A stretch of DNA of 43,167 nt from Kiritimatiellia bacterium (GCA_017481725.1 JAFUOX010000098.1:1-43167); one strand, 5' to 3'; shown: positions 26,829 to 34,343, counted from the stretch's first letter. Notes: generated by a model not told the origin, from the sequence alone. Numbers and translations: made by a program.

Positions 26829-28121
26829 TTATGGAATTAGGTTGAATGCCTTAACTAGGTCAGCAACCTGCTTCTCATTGATTGGTGTCATACCACCAAA
26901 TGCCTGAGCAGCAATTGTTGCCTTTGCGCTATATTCAGCAACCTCCATGCGGTCAAATGTCTGAAGAATGTTATTGCCGATTGTAATCATGCAATCATTG
27001 TTAAACATAACAACTGGGTTGCGCTGAGAGATAGTGTTAAGCACCTGCTTTGTCTTTGTGTATTGAGCACCAAATGGGAAGGTTGGCATTTCACGAAGCT
27101 GTAGGTAGCTTTCAGGAATTACACGTGGATCAAATGGAGCATTAGCTACAGCATAGCCCATGATGTATGGAGGAGATGACATTGAGATTGCACTGATGTC
27201 AGGGCGCTTCTCAAAAATCTCCTTAAAGAACCATGTGAAGCGGTCAGGTGTCTTACCTTCTTCGATTGCATTCTTCTTAACAAGAACAAAATCTGCTGCT
27301 GTTGCATTTGCGCGGTCAAGACAAGCAGGAGTTACTAGGAAGCTGTCGTCATCAACGCGAACAGCAAATGTTCCACTTGTTGATGTGAATAGGAACTGCT
27401 CATAAGCGCGCTTTGTGAATGCCTCTAGCTGGCGGCGTGCATCCTGCTCAGCAGAAGAAACAACGTGCTTCTTAAGTGTTGTGAAGCCTGTGTTTCTATT
27501 TTCAAAATACTTGTCTAGCTTTGCTGGTGCAAGCTTTGCTGGCTTACCTAGAGCAATTGCATTGCTGATTGTGCGAGCAGCAAAGTCAAGAGTTTCAAAG
27601 CGTTTAAAAGCTTCTTCCATAGATGCAGCAGCACAGCATGTGCCGTGGTTCTCAAGAAGAATTGTGTTGTGTCCCTTAGCAAATTCTGCTGCAACCTTAT
27701 CACCTAGCTCTAAGCTACCAGGAATATCATAGATAGCAAAACCTACAGAACCACAAATTTCCTTAAATAGTGGCATTGTTGCAAGCTCAGGTGTCTTTGC
27801 TGCAATACTAAAGGAAACAAGTGCTGGTGGGTGAGCATGTAGAACAGCCTTTACATCTGGACGTAATTTGTAAACAGCCAAGTGGAATGGATATTCGCAT
27901 GAAGGCTTGTGGCAGCCACAAATATTGCCGTCCTTCTTTACGCAAACAATATCCTCGCGACGTAGTGTGCCTTTATCAATGCTGCCTGGGCTAATCCACA
28001 TATTGCCATCAGAGTCAATGATAGAGAGGTTACCACCAGATGTGGTTGTCATGCCATGAGTATAAATGCGGTTCATATACTCAACGATAATGTCTGCAGG
28101 ATGCTTAAACTGTTTTTTCAT
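26829..28121 (-). CDS. Tandem class II aldolase/adducin protein with an inactive second half
   Basis: 430 residues made of two aldolase-II domains. The first (1-205) looks active: SGGNLSI, catalytic Glu76 in KPSCEYPFH, zinc ligands His95 and His97 (LHAHPP) and His159 (LLENHG), as in FucA/RhaD-type sugar-phosphate aldolases. The second (about 220-430) aligns with the first but its matching positions are Arg294, Met314, Ser316 and Asp376, so all catalytic and zinc residues are lost. The first half probably cleaves fuculose- or rhamnulose-1-phosphate to DHAP and lactaldehyde, which would fit the rhamnosidase-like neighbour; the second may serve assembly. Single-domain members are about 215 residues. 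Confidence 0.85.
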   Translation of the reverse strand: MKKQFKHPADIIVEYMNRIYTHGMTTTSGGNLSIIDSDGNMWISPGSIDKGTLRREDIVCVKKDGNICGCHKPSCEYPFHLAVYKLRPDVKAVLHAHPPALVSFSIAAKTPELATMPLFKEICGSVGFAIYDIPGSLELGDKVAAEFAKGHNTILLENHGTCCAAASMEEAFKRFETLDFAARTISNAIALGKPAKLAPAKLDKYFENRNTGFTTLKKHVVSSAEQDARRQLEAFTKRAYEQFLFTSTSGTFAVRVDDDSFLVTPACLDRANATAADFVLVKKNAIEEGKTPDRFTWFFKEIFEKRPDISAISMSSPPYIMGYAVANAPFDPRVIPESYLQLREMPTFPFGAQYTKTKQVLNTISQRNPVVMFNNDCMITIGNNILQTFDRMEVAEYSAKATIAAQAFGGMTPINEKQVADLVKAFNLIP

Positions 28122-28180
28122 GTATGTATAGTTCCTAATATTAAATTTAAAAACACGAATACCAAATAAATATATATAAT

Positions 28181-28209
28181 ATATTACTCTTTATTATCTA
28201 GCATTTCAA
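28181..28209 (-). promoter_or_regulatory. Candidate promoter for the aldolase
   Basis: On the - strand TTGAAA (28209-28204) and TAATAT (28186-28181) have a 17-nt spacer, about 60 nt ahead of the aldolase start. The left edge of the repeat-rich region begins just beyond it. Confidence 0.4.
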
Positions 28210-28237
28210 TTGTTTTCGCACGGATATGTGATTTAAA

Positions 28238-28296
28238 CGCTAACGCTTGAGCCTTCGGCGAAACACGGAGGATAAAGAGAACGGAGACACGGAGAG
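28238..28296 (+). repeat. Dispersed repeat A, copy 1
   Basis: Contains the core GCCTTCGGCGAAACACGGAG followed by an ATAAAGAGAACGGAGACACGG-like stretch. Copies 2 and 3 are nearby on the same strand and copy 4 lies inverted at 34567-34619. The sequence resembles the dispersed extragenic ACGGAGACACGGAG repeats of several bacterial phyla. Confidence 0.8.
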
Positions 28297-28306
28297 TTTT
28301 CTGGAA

Positions 28307-28336
28307 AATATCGGAGAAAGGGGCTTCAGCCCCTTT
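28307..28336 (+). repeat. AATATCGGAGAA-headed hairpin
   Basis: The head AATATCGGAGAA (28307-28318) leads into the palindrome AAGGGGCT-TC-AGCCCCTT (28318-28335). The same head occurs in all four units before uvrA (5031-5142), with a different palindrome in the last of them. The arms differ in sequence but keep pairing, which suggests the hairpin itself matters. Confidence 0.7.
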
Positions 28337-28402
28337 GCGTGCACCAGCACGCTTCAAAAGTGCGAAAAAGGGACGCAGAGCTGCTGCACGTGGTGACTAA
28401 TA

Positions 28403-28572
28403 GTGCGAAGAAGGGACGCAGAGACGCAGAGGACGCAGAGGTCGCAGAGGCTTGCGTGGTGGTGTCGATGATAACACTACCGCTTGTCGTTGCCTTGTTT
28501 TGCTCCTTTTATCGCAAAGGCAACTTCCAAGCGCTAGTGTGTTCGCCCACAAGAATGCAAAGACGCGGAGCT
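28403..28572 (+). repeat. Long direct repeat B, left copy
   Basis: 170 bp matching the copy at 34704-34884 in the same orientation. From 28465 to 28572 the match is 108 bp with only three differences, while the GGGACGCAGAGACG-rich head is more variable. Short partial copies flank it (28381-28402 and 28571-28614). It has no protein character. Together the two long copies enclose a 6-kb block of foreign-looking genes. Confidence 0.85.
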
Positions 28573-28636
28573 GCTGCACGTGGTGGCTAAAAGTGCGAAG
28601 AAGGGACGCAGATAACTGATTGTCGCTTGCATTCCA

Positions 28637-28684
28637 GCCTTCGGCGAAACACGGAGAATAAAGAGAACGGAGACACGGAGGGAT
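28637..28684 (+). repeat. Dispersed repeat A, copy 2
   Basis: GCCTTCGGCGAAACACGGAG, then a stretch like copy 1. It is followed at 28727-28752 by TGCTTGTACAATTCTCCCTT-type sequence that recurs after copy 3 near 28868-28903, so copies 2 and 3 belong to a larger imperfect tandem duplication of about 170 bp. Confidence 0.75.
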
Positions 28685-28799
28685 TGTTGGGTTTTTTGTT
28701 AATGATTGCTTTGGTGTTATTGTTGCTTGTACAATTCTCCCTTGTCCTCCGTATTCCGTGTTAAGCGTAAGCAATGAGCAACGCGACTAGAATTAAATA

Positions 28800-28860
28800 C
28801 GCTAACGTTGTGGCCTTCGGCGAAACGCGGAGAATAAAGAGGTAAGGAGACACGGAGAGG
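28800..28860 (+). repeat. Dispersed repeat A, copy 3
   Basis: CGCTAACG and GGCCTTCGGCGAAACGCGGA, then AATAAAGAG and ACACGGAGAGG. More diverged than copies 1 and 2. The surrounding 28122-29095 interval holds no convincing gene apart from these repeats; several short open frames cross it only because of the repeat composition. Confidence 0.75.
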
Positions 28861-29050
28861 TTCTGGGGTTATTATTGCTTGCACAATTCTCCCTTGTCCT
28901 CTGTACGCTGTACTTCTTTTTTGTTTGGGAGAAAATGTTTGTATCACCTTAGCGAACAGACTGTTCATACTCCGGCTTTCGTAAAATAGTACTCGTTAGG
29001 GGTACCCTAATACCCGTCTGCAATTTTCAAAATCGCACATTCGCAAAAAT

Positions 29051-29089
29051 AAACCTCCTCTGGTACAATCAAAGCATCAAAGGAGGTTT
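29051..29089 (+). promoter_or_regulatory. Hairpin that would hide the tnpV ribosome site
   Basis: AAACCTCCT (29051-29059) is perfectly complementary to AGGAGGTTT (29081-29089), and the second arm is the Shine-Dalgarno sequence of the tnpV gene starting at 29096. In an mRNA starting upstream the stem would block translation, a known style of control in mobile elements. Confidence 0.6.
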
Positions 29090-29095
29090 TACTAA

Positions 29096-29467
29096 ATGAA
29101 AACATTATTCGAACAACTCGGCGGAACGTTCACAATGCAGGGCGATTACTACTTACCGAACCTAACTGTAGAAGAAACTGACACCCACCCGATCGGTGTG
29201 TGGGGACAGCGCCGCATGCACTACTTGAAGCACCACCGCAAAGTCTTGTATTATAATCTGCTTACTTCCTGCAAGCTCCACTCCCACCTCGCAGATATCG
29301 AAGAACAAGCCCAAGACCTCTTTTTTCGAATCGTAAAATAATACGCCGAAAAAGAAGGTATTACCGAACAACTCAAGGTCACCGACCAAATGAAGTGGGT
29401 GCAGAGGATGAATAACATCCGTAGTAGCGCTATCGAGATGGTTTTGAAAAGATTAATATCTTTATAA
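29096..29467 (+). pseudogene. tnpV: TnpV-type transposon protein, broken by an in-frame stop
   Basis: The frame encodes the small TnpV protein of Firmicutes mobile elements: LFEQLGGTFTMQGDYYLPNL, PIGVWGQRRMHYLKHHR, LHSHLADIEEQAQDLFFRIVK. A TAA at 29339-29341 (codon 82) interrupts it. The same frame goes on for 41 codons with YAEKEGITEQLK and MKWVQRMNNIRSSAIEMV, which is the family's normal C-terminus, and stops at 29465-29467. Hence a nonsense mutation in an otherwise full-length gene of about 123 codons. It has a strong AAAGGAGG ribosome site. No transposase is next to it. It indicates that this region came from a Firmicutes-type mobile element. Confidence 0.85.
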
Positions 29468-29546
29468 ATACCACTTGTACTGACATTAAAAAATAGAATT
29501 AAATTATTGCGGTAATATATAATATTAAAAAGGGAGAATGTTGCAA

Positions 29547-29765
29547 ATGGATAAGTTATACGCACTCGTAATAGGTGGCAAAATGTATTATTGTTTAGGT
29601 GTGATAACAGATTCTTTGCTTGAATCTGTTGATTTACTGGCTAAACAAATGAAAATTAAATTCCAAAATAGCGAGAATCTATGTGATGATTTTTGTTTGT
29701 TGATAAAGGAAAAGTACGGAATAGTCTTAACTCCAATCAGCATTTCCTATGTATTTAGGAATTAA
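29547..29765 (+). CDS. Small protein of unknown function
   Basis: 72 residues beginning MDKLYALVIGGKMYYCLGV and rich in leucine with one acid/lysine-rich stretch. I choose the ATG at 29547, 10 nt after GGGAG; the in-frame ATG at 29538 leaves only 1 nt. No family recognised. It follows the tnpV remnant and its stop codon lies inside the strong hairpin shared with the converging DGQHR gene. It may be cargo of the same element. Confidence 0.5.
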   Translation: MDKLYALVIGGKMYYCLGVITDSLLESVDLLAKQMKIKFQNSENLCDDFCLLIKEKYGIVLTPISISYVFRN

Positions 29766-29802
29766 GCAGAAAGCCTGTCAAATATGACAGGCTTTCTGCT
29801 TA
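29763..29802. terminator. Perfect 18-bp bidirectional terminator overlapping two stop codons
   Basis: TAAGCAGAAAGCCTGTCA (29763-29780) and TGACAGGCTTTCTGCTTA (29785-29802) are perfectly complementary with a 4-nt loop AATA. The left arm starts on the stop of the small + strand gene and the right arm ends on the stop of the - strand DGQHR gene, so one structure ends both converging transcripts. Confidence 0.88.
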
Positions 29803-31542
29803 TAATAGTTCTATTGTTTCTTTGGGTAATTTAAATGCCGTTTCCAAAATATCAGTAGAAAATTTTCTGTATTGGCTGGATGTATATGGGAAACCATCTT
29901 TTGAAAAATCAAAGTTCCATTCAGTGAAAACTTTGTTGTAAAATTTAAAATCCTTAACACCAATTACACTTAATTGACGTGTAAACGCAATAATGAAACC
30001 GTTAAGGGCTATAACAGTCAACAATTTAGATTCAGGATCATCCCAATAAGCTTTGAGATTTTTATTGATTGCTCCAAAGTATTCACGAATAGCAGAAGCA
30101 CAGAACGCCACATAATCTTGGATTGCTGCATCATTAGAGGATAACAAAGCATCTTTATCACCCGTCCAATGATCAAAAAGACTTTGTTTTCCCTCTACTG
30201 GTGTTATAGTAACCAAATATCGAAGGGCAAAACGCACAATTGATGCAGTTTTTATCTTGCCCTTATCGAGCGAAGATATTTGTAGCATATTTTTAAATAT
30301 ACCCTCTTTGTTTAATTTCTCAATTACAAATTGAGCTAAACTCTCATCTGCTATAGGATTTTTAATTCGTTTGATTTGTAGCAGGATATTTTGCGGTACG
30401 GCTTTTGCGTTCGAATTAATATCATCGAATATTTTGCTTTGTATTTTTGCTCTCTCTTCCAATTTCATATCTTTAGGAAAAACTAAGCCGGTAACTAAGA
30501 GATGAAGCTGTTTGCGCAATTCGGCTATCTTTTGTTCTTGCTTACTATCTATTCCACTTTCGTAATGTGCATAAATACGATGCTGTCCGTCAATTACGCA
30601 AATAGAATTCAATTCTTTTGGTAATATAAGTTGGCAATTTCCCTCTAAAGCACTTATCTCTTCTATAGATTTAAAGTGTCCAGAAGCATCTTTAAAAGCA
30701 ACATCATCAGGCAAAGCAACAATTATATTATTATAAAACGCTTCACCTTTTGTCTCTATAAAACTTCGTACTTTTTTAAGGCGATTATTATCGATAAGTC
30801 TTTGGTACAACCAAATAGATTCTTCCCAATTGTCTTTTCGAAGAACGTAACATGTATTTAACAAATCTTCTGCAGACATCATAAAAGAAACTACTCTTAC
30901 TTTATTTTTTAGTCCTGTAAATTCTCTTGGGTAAATAATCGGTGCTGTGATTTCAGAATTTCCACTAGAACTTGAAATTCTTCCAATATCTTTAGCCTTT
31001 AAGTCTAAAAACCTAAAGATTTCATTTCGTGCCGAAAGCTTTATACCTTTTACAGTCCATTGGAAATAATCAAGCGTTTGTGGTTCAACGAATTTTAAGT
31101 TGTTAAACAACTCATAATCTGTTTTAGACAGAGATAGTTCATTTTTAGATATGTATAATCCAAAAATTTTAATACGCTCGATATCGTATTTATTAAGTAT
31201 TTTGTTGTGTTCGGGAAATAATTCCGTTAACTTGTTAATAAATTCACCTAGATTTTTCTTTATTTCACCAAACGCCTCATTTTTAGTACGAATATGATCA
31301 CGAAATTCGCTGGTTTTTTTCGTATCTTCACACACTAGCCAAATATTCTCATGAATAAACAGAGAGTCGATTTCTACTTTGCGTAAACCTATTGTCATTT
31401 CATGATCATTTGTCGGAATATATTTAAAACCTGCACCTGTAAAGATATTCCTTATTTTTGTTTTAAAGGTCTTTTTTTCTCGCTTTAATAATTGTTCTGG
31501 AGTAAGCTGTTTTCTTTTTTTTGTTTTTTTATTCGTTTTCAT
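29800..31542 (-). CDS. DGQHR-domain protein with a PD-(D/E)XK-like N-terminus (probable defence component)
   Basis: 580 residues, very basic at the N-terminus (MKTNKKTKKRKQ). The DGQHR motif (318-322, VIDGQHRIYAH) is the ParB/DndB-like signature seen in DNA phosphorothioation and 7-deazaguanine modification systems. Residues 52-76 read GLRKVEID followed by LVCEDTKK: Glu57, Asp59, Glu72 and the D-T-K at 73-75 resemble the acid and (D/E)XK core of restriction-type nucleases; this is my own reading and not a confirmed hit. It overlaps the methyltransferase gene by 14 bp, so the two are translationally coupled. The pair could be a restriction-modification unit in which this protein is the nuclease; a regulator role, as for DndB, is the alternative. 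Confidence 0.72.
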   Translation of the reverse strand: MKTNKKTKKRKQLTPEQLLKREKKTFKTKIRNIFTGAGFKYIPTNDHEMTIGLRKVEIDSLFIHENIWLVCEDTKKTSEFRDHIRTKNEAFGEIKKNLGEFINKLTELFPEHNKILNKYDIERIKIFGLYISKNELSLSKTDYELFNNLKFVEPQTLDYFQWTVKGIKLSARNEIFRFLDLKAKDIGRISSSSGNSEITAPIIYPREFTGLKNKVRVVSFMMSAEDLLNTCYVLRKDNWEESIWLYQRLIDNNRLKKVRSFIETKGEAFYNNIIVALPDDVAFKDASGHFKSIEEISALEGNCQLILPKELNSICVIDGQHRIYAHYESGIDSKQEQKIAELRKQLHLLVTGLVFPKDMKLEERAKIQSKIFDDINSNAKAVPQNILLQIKRIKNPIADESLAQFVIEKLNKEGIFKNMLQISSLDKGKIKTASIVRFALRYLVTITPVEGKQSLFDHWTGDKDALLSSNDAAIQDYVAFCASAIREYFGAINKNLKAYWDDPESKLLTVIALNGFIIAFTRQLSVIGVKDFKFYNKVFTEWNFDFSKDGFPYTSSQYRKFSTDILETAFKLPKETIELL

Positions 31543-32455
31543 TTTTTTCCTCCCGCACTAAGCGAAACTCTTCTGGTAGTTTAGCAACAGACATATTTGT
31601 ATTTGGTGTCATTACTGGAATATCATCTCTAATTTTAATATCACCTTTGATGGCATTTTTGATTCTTTGTGTAGTTAAGTTGTAATAATCTTGTTTTATC
31701 TCTGCACCGATAAATTTTCTTTTTTCAACAAAAGTTGCTAGTGCAGTTGTACCAGAACCCATAAATGGGTCTAAAATTATATCCGCTTCATTCGTCAAAG
31801 CTCTAATAAGTCGTTGTGGAATTGCAACAGGAAACTGGCAAGGGTGCTCAGTTTTTTCGATATGATTTGCTTTTACATTAGGTATATCCCAAACATCGGA
31901 CGGATTTTTTCCATAGGGATTTCCGCTTAACTCGCCCTTATGTTCGCCCTTATAATGCCTTTTCCCTGGATATTTTTGAGGTACTCGAACACAATCTAAA
32001 TTGAAATTATAGGCTTCACCTTTAGTAAACCACATAATCATTTCGTGCCTACCGCTAAAACGCTGAGTGCTATTTAACCCATGACCGAAAGTCCATATTA
32101 TTCGATTTCTAAGTATCAATGGGTATTCCAAATGATCATTTTTTGATGTGAATATTTCATATACCAAATAATCCAAGGGAATAATCGAAGAATTAGATAC
32201 ATGATAACCTATCTGCCAACATATACTTCCGCCGGGTTTTAATATTCTATAAATATCATCAAAAATGTTTGTATGAAGTTCTTTAAAGGTTTCTGTATCT
32301 GCCTTAGGATCTTCATACGCTTTTTTCATACAATACGGAGGAGATGTTATTATCAAATCCACCGTTTCATTTGGAATTTCCTTTAAAAGTTTTTGACAAT
32401 CACCGTTAAATAATGTCATTAAACTTTTAGCATTATAATGCTTATATATTTTCAT
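31529..32455 (-). CDS. Site-specific DNA methyltransferase (N4-cytosine/N6-adenine type)
   Basis: 308 residues. The catalytic motif is TSPPYC (SPPY at 38-41), followed much later by the AdoMet-binding motif DPFMGSGTT (229-237): the beta-class order of amino-methyltransferases. SPPY favours N4-cytosine methylation, but N6-adenine enzymes with SPPY exist. The middle (about 120-200, FGHGLNSTQRFSGRHEMIMWF...PGKRHYKGEHKGELSGNPYG) is the likely target-recognition region. Its 3' end overlaps the DGQHR gene by 14 bp. It would protect host sites in the proposed two-gene unit. A GAGAG ribosome site precedes the ATG. Confidence 0.88.
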   Translation of the reverse strand: MKIYKHYNAKSLMTLFNGDCQKLLKEIPNETVDLIITSPPYCMKKAYEDPKADTETFKELHTNIFDDIYRILKPGGSICWQIGYHVSNSSIIPLDYLVYEIFTSKNDHLEYPLILRNRIIWTFGHGLNSTQRFSGRHEMIMWFTKGEAYNFNLDCVRVPQKYPGKRHYKGEHKGELSGNPYGKNPSDVWDIPNVKANHIEKTEHPCQFPVAIPQRLIRALTNEADIILDPFMGSGTTALATFVEKRKFIGAEIKQDYYNLTTQRIKNAIKGDIKIRDDIPVMTPNTNMSVAKLPEEFRLVREEKNENE

Positions 32456-32553
32456 TGTTGTTCACTCTCTTTGGGAAATTTATTTTTGTGTCATAAACCG
32501 ATAATCGATAATAAAAGAACACAAAATAAACAGTATAATTCAGTAATAATCAT

Positions 32554-32775
32554 TTAACGATAAACACTCATTACGTTTTCTGCAATTCTTTTAATTACAG
32601 GCACAACAACGCTATTACCGCATTGTTTATATGCTTTGTCAAGTGGAGTTTTAGGGGCGAATTTATAATCATTAGGAAAGCCTTGTAATGCCAAACATTC
32701 ATAAGGCGTGATTCTCCTTATCCCATAATCATCTAGGATTACAGGAATATCTTTATTCCAAATATTTGATGCCAT
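32554..32775 (-). pseudogene. C-terminal fragment of a cytosine-5 DNA methyltransferase
   Basis: 73 codons holding only the last conserved blocks of Dcm-type enzymes: IRRITPYECLALQGFPNDY (motif IX) and AYKQCGNSVVVPVIKRI (motif X). The catalytic PCQ loop and AdoMet motifs are absent. Upstream sequence cannot supply them because the two-TM gene ends 39 nt away. Unusually the fragment keeps an ATG and a good AAGGGAG ribosome site. So it may be a leftover cut by rearrangement, or a separately translated half of a split methyltransferase whose other half is elsewhere; I favour a remnant. Confidence 0.8.
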
Positions 32776-32814
32776 TTTGTTCGCTCCCTTATTTCGTTAT
32801 ATAGTCAAGTAATT

Positions 32815-33564
32815 TTAAGACTCAAAAAAAGCGTTATTCTGCTTTTCTCTTTCTTTTAGGTCAAATTTGAGCGAGTCAATGATTTCTTTATCTTTTTTCC
32901 AGTTAAAACGATTTGGAAATTCCGAAACAATTGCGTTTATTAAGCCTTCAACTGATTTTTTCTGTATTTCGGCATCTGATTTGATTTTAGTCAAGGCTGT
33001 TTCAACAAGTTTGTCCGAAGCCGTAGGATTATAAGCATGCAGGCCTTTGCCCATAATACTTATTTGAGTAAGATTGATAGCTTGATGTAAATAGTTAAAG
33101 TTAATAATATGGCGATCTATTTTGGTGGCCTCATTTTGTTTAAATAGTGTTAAGTTGTTGTATAATGCGGTTTTATTAAAAGGCTCATAATCCACATTCC
33201 TAATCATCGAATTAAGGTTGGAAATTACAGGTGCTCTCATATCGAAAAGAGCACTTGGTACGATTTCGTTTTTATTTTTAAGATACACAGATGAGTTGCC
33301 AATTTCATTAGTAAATTCAACATATAAACTAAAAAAATTAGCGTATAGCAAATCCTCAGCGCTTTTCTTATTATCAAGATATTTTTTTATTTCTGATAAC
33401 AGCATTACGCAAAAACTAGCAAACATTCCTCCAAACAAAGTAAGGAGAAAGTTGTTGTTTAAAAATGTATAATCAAAAACAAAAACACATGATACATATG
33501 AAAGTATTAGTGATATTCCTGTACACCAAGATAAAAACTTGATAAATTTTTTATTGTTACTCAT
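32815..33564 (-). CDS. Membrane protein with two N-terminal TM helices, unknown function
   Basis: 249 residues. Hydrophobic helices at about 9-31 (FLSWCTGISLILSYVSCVFVF) and 36-57 (NNFLLTLFGGMFASFCVMLL) are followed by a long, charged, mostly helical cytosolic part (ending KEREKQNNAFFES). No enzyme motif is visible. It lies 39 nt downstream of the AbiEi-type gene in the same orientation, where the toxin AbiEii would normally be. Small two-TM proteins are common effectors in defence and toxin systems, so a toxin role is a reasonable guess and nothing more. Confidence 0.6.
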   Translation of the reverse strand: MSNNKKFIKFLSWCTGISLILSYVSCVFVFDYTFLNNNFLLTLFGGMFASFCVMLLSEIKKYLDNKKSAEDLLYANFFSLYVEFTNEIGNSSVYLKNKNEIVPSALFDMRAPVISNLNSMIRNVDYEPFNKTALYNNLTLFKQNEATKIDRHIINFNYLHQAINLTQISIMGKGLHAYNPTASDKLVETALTKIKSDAEIQKKSVEGLINAIVSEFPNRFNWKKDKEIIDSLKFDLKEREKQNNAFFES

Positions 33565-33603
33565 ATATTCTCCGTTCTATAACTTTTCGATAGTGTTATA
33601 TAG

Positions 33604-34203
33604 TTAGTTGTGTAGCAGTATCTCCATAATGTCCATTACTTTATTATAAACCCTCAGCTTCTTTGCATAATTGGAAAGGGCGATGAGGTTTTTGTTTGTA
33701 TCGTTTGCATAGGCGTTTACTGCCTTGCTGAACATTTCGTTATCGACCTTGCCACGATGCTTGAACATATCGCAAATGGTGCGCTCACGGTCGTAAATGG
33801 CAAAGGTAACGCCGTTCTCGGTGATTGTAGTCTTGCCGAGGTCATAAATATCGTCTTTAACGTAATAGACCTTCATCGGCACGGAGGTATTAAGCCTGCG
33901 TGATGCACTTCTTGGAACGGTAACAGACCAAACCCTCGGCATAAAATCGCTGTAGCCATAGCGGAACAGAGCCGACTCCATACTGATGATCGCTTCGGGA
34001 ATGGTAGAAGCGATTACCTGCTCATCGGAGAGGTTTAGCTCGTCGGCAAGCAGATAATAGCCTTGGCGGACACGCTGAAGAAAGCCGTCTGCACAAAGCT
34101 TATATATTTTCTCCTTTGGTACACCGGCAGATGTGAGAGCAGACAGCTTTGCGATTCCACCGCTTTGGCTAATTATGTTTTTTATAATTTTTTTATGTTC
34201 CAA
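33604..34203 (-). CDS. AbiEi-family antitoxin/transcriptional repressor (orphan of AbiEii)
   Basis: 199 residues from a TTG start at 34203. A ribosome site GGAGGC (34215-34210) sits 6 nt ahead of it, and from there the protein begins MEHKKIIKNIISQSGG like other AbiEi proteins; a longer reading from an ATG at 34305 adds an unrelated hydrophobic leader. The N-terminal winged HTH (LSALTSAGVPKEKIYKLCADGFLQRVRQGYYLL) and the C-terminal domain (VPMKVYYVKDDIYDLG, AIYDRERTICDMFKHRG, NLIALSNYAKKLRVYNKV) are diagnostic. AbiEi represses its own operon and with the nucleotidyltransferase AbiEii forms an abortive-infection system. No AbiEii follows; the next gene is a two-TM protein. Confidence 0.88.
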   Translation of the reverse strand: MEHKKIIKNIISQSGGIAKLSALTSAGVPKEKIYKLCADGFLQRVRQGYYLLADELNLSDEQVIASTIPEAIISMESALFRYGYSDFMPRVWSVTVPRSASRRLNTSVPMKVYYVKDDIYDLGKTTITENGVTFAIYDRERTICDMFKHRGKVDNEMFSKAVNAYANDTNKNLIALSNYAKKLRVYNKVMDIMEILLHN

Positions 34204-34222
34204 TGTCCTGCCTCCAACAAAC

Positions 34223-34316
34223 GATAACACATTGTGTTTAATGTTTTCGTTTGTATAATAGCACAAGGGTGTGAATATAGCAATAAAAAACGAAACAAAA
34301 GTCAATTTGTGTTATC
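34223..34316. promoter_or_regulatory. Paired inverted boxes around the AbiEi promoter
   Basis: GATAACACA at 34223-34231 is repeated inverted as TGTGTTATC at 34308-34316, 76 nt apart, bracketing the promoter. The left box also lies in a 13-nt palindrome AACACATTGTGTT (34226-34238). AbiEi proteins are known to bind inverted repeats and shut off their own promoter, so this is a likely operator. Confidence 0.55.
34255..34283 (-). promoter_or_regulatory. Promoter for the AbiEi cluster
   Basis: On the - strand TTGCTA (34283-34278) and TATTAT (34260-34255) with a 17-nt spacer, about 52 nt ahead of the TTG start. It lies between the two inverted boxes. The + strand also reads TATAAT at 34254-34259, so the site may work in both directions. 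Confidence 0.5.
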
Positions 34317-34343
34317 ATTTTTTTGAAATTTAACCAATCATCT

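Noticed and set aside
28403..28614. CRISPR array
   Set aside because: The short GGGACGCAGAG repeats are irregularly spaced, without unique spacers of constant length, and no cas genes are present.
28339..28968. Several 80-125-codon frames in the repeat cluster
   Set aside because: They consist of repeat DNA read in different frames and recur only because the repeats recur.
29800..34203. Dnd/phosphorothioation system
   Set aside because: Only a DGQHR motif is shared; no DndA, C, D or E homologue is present.
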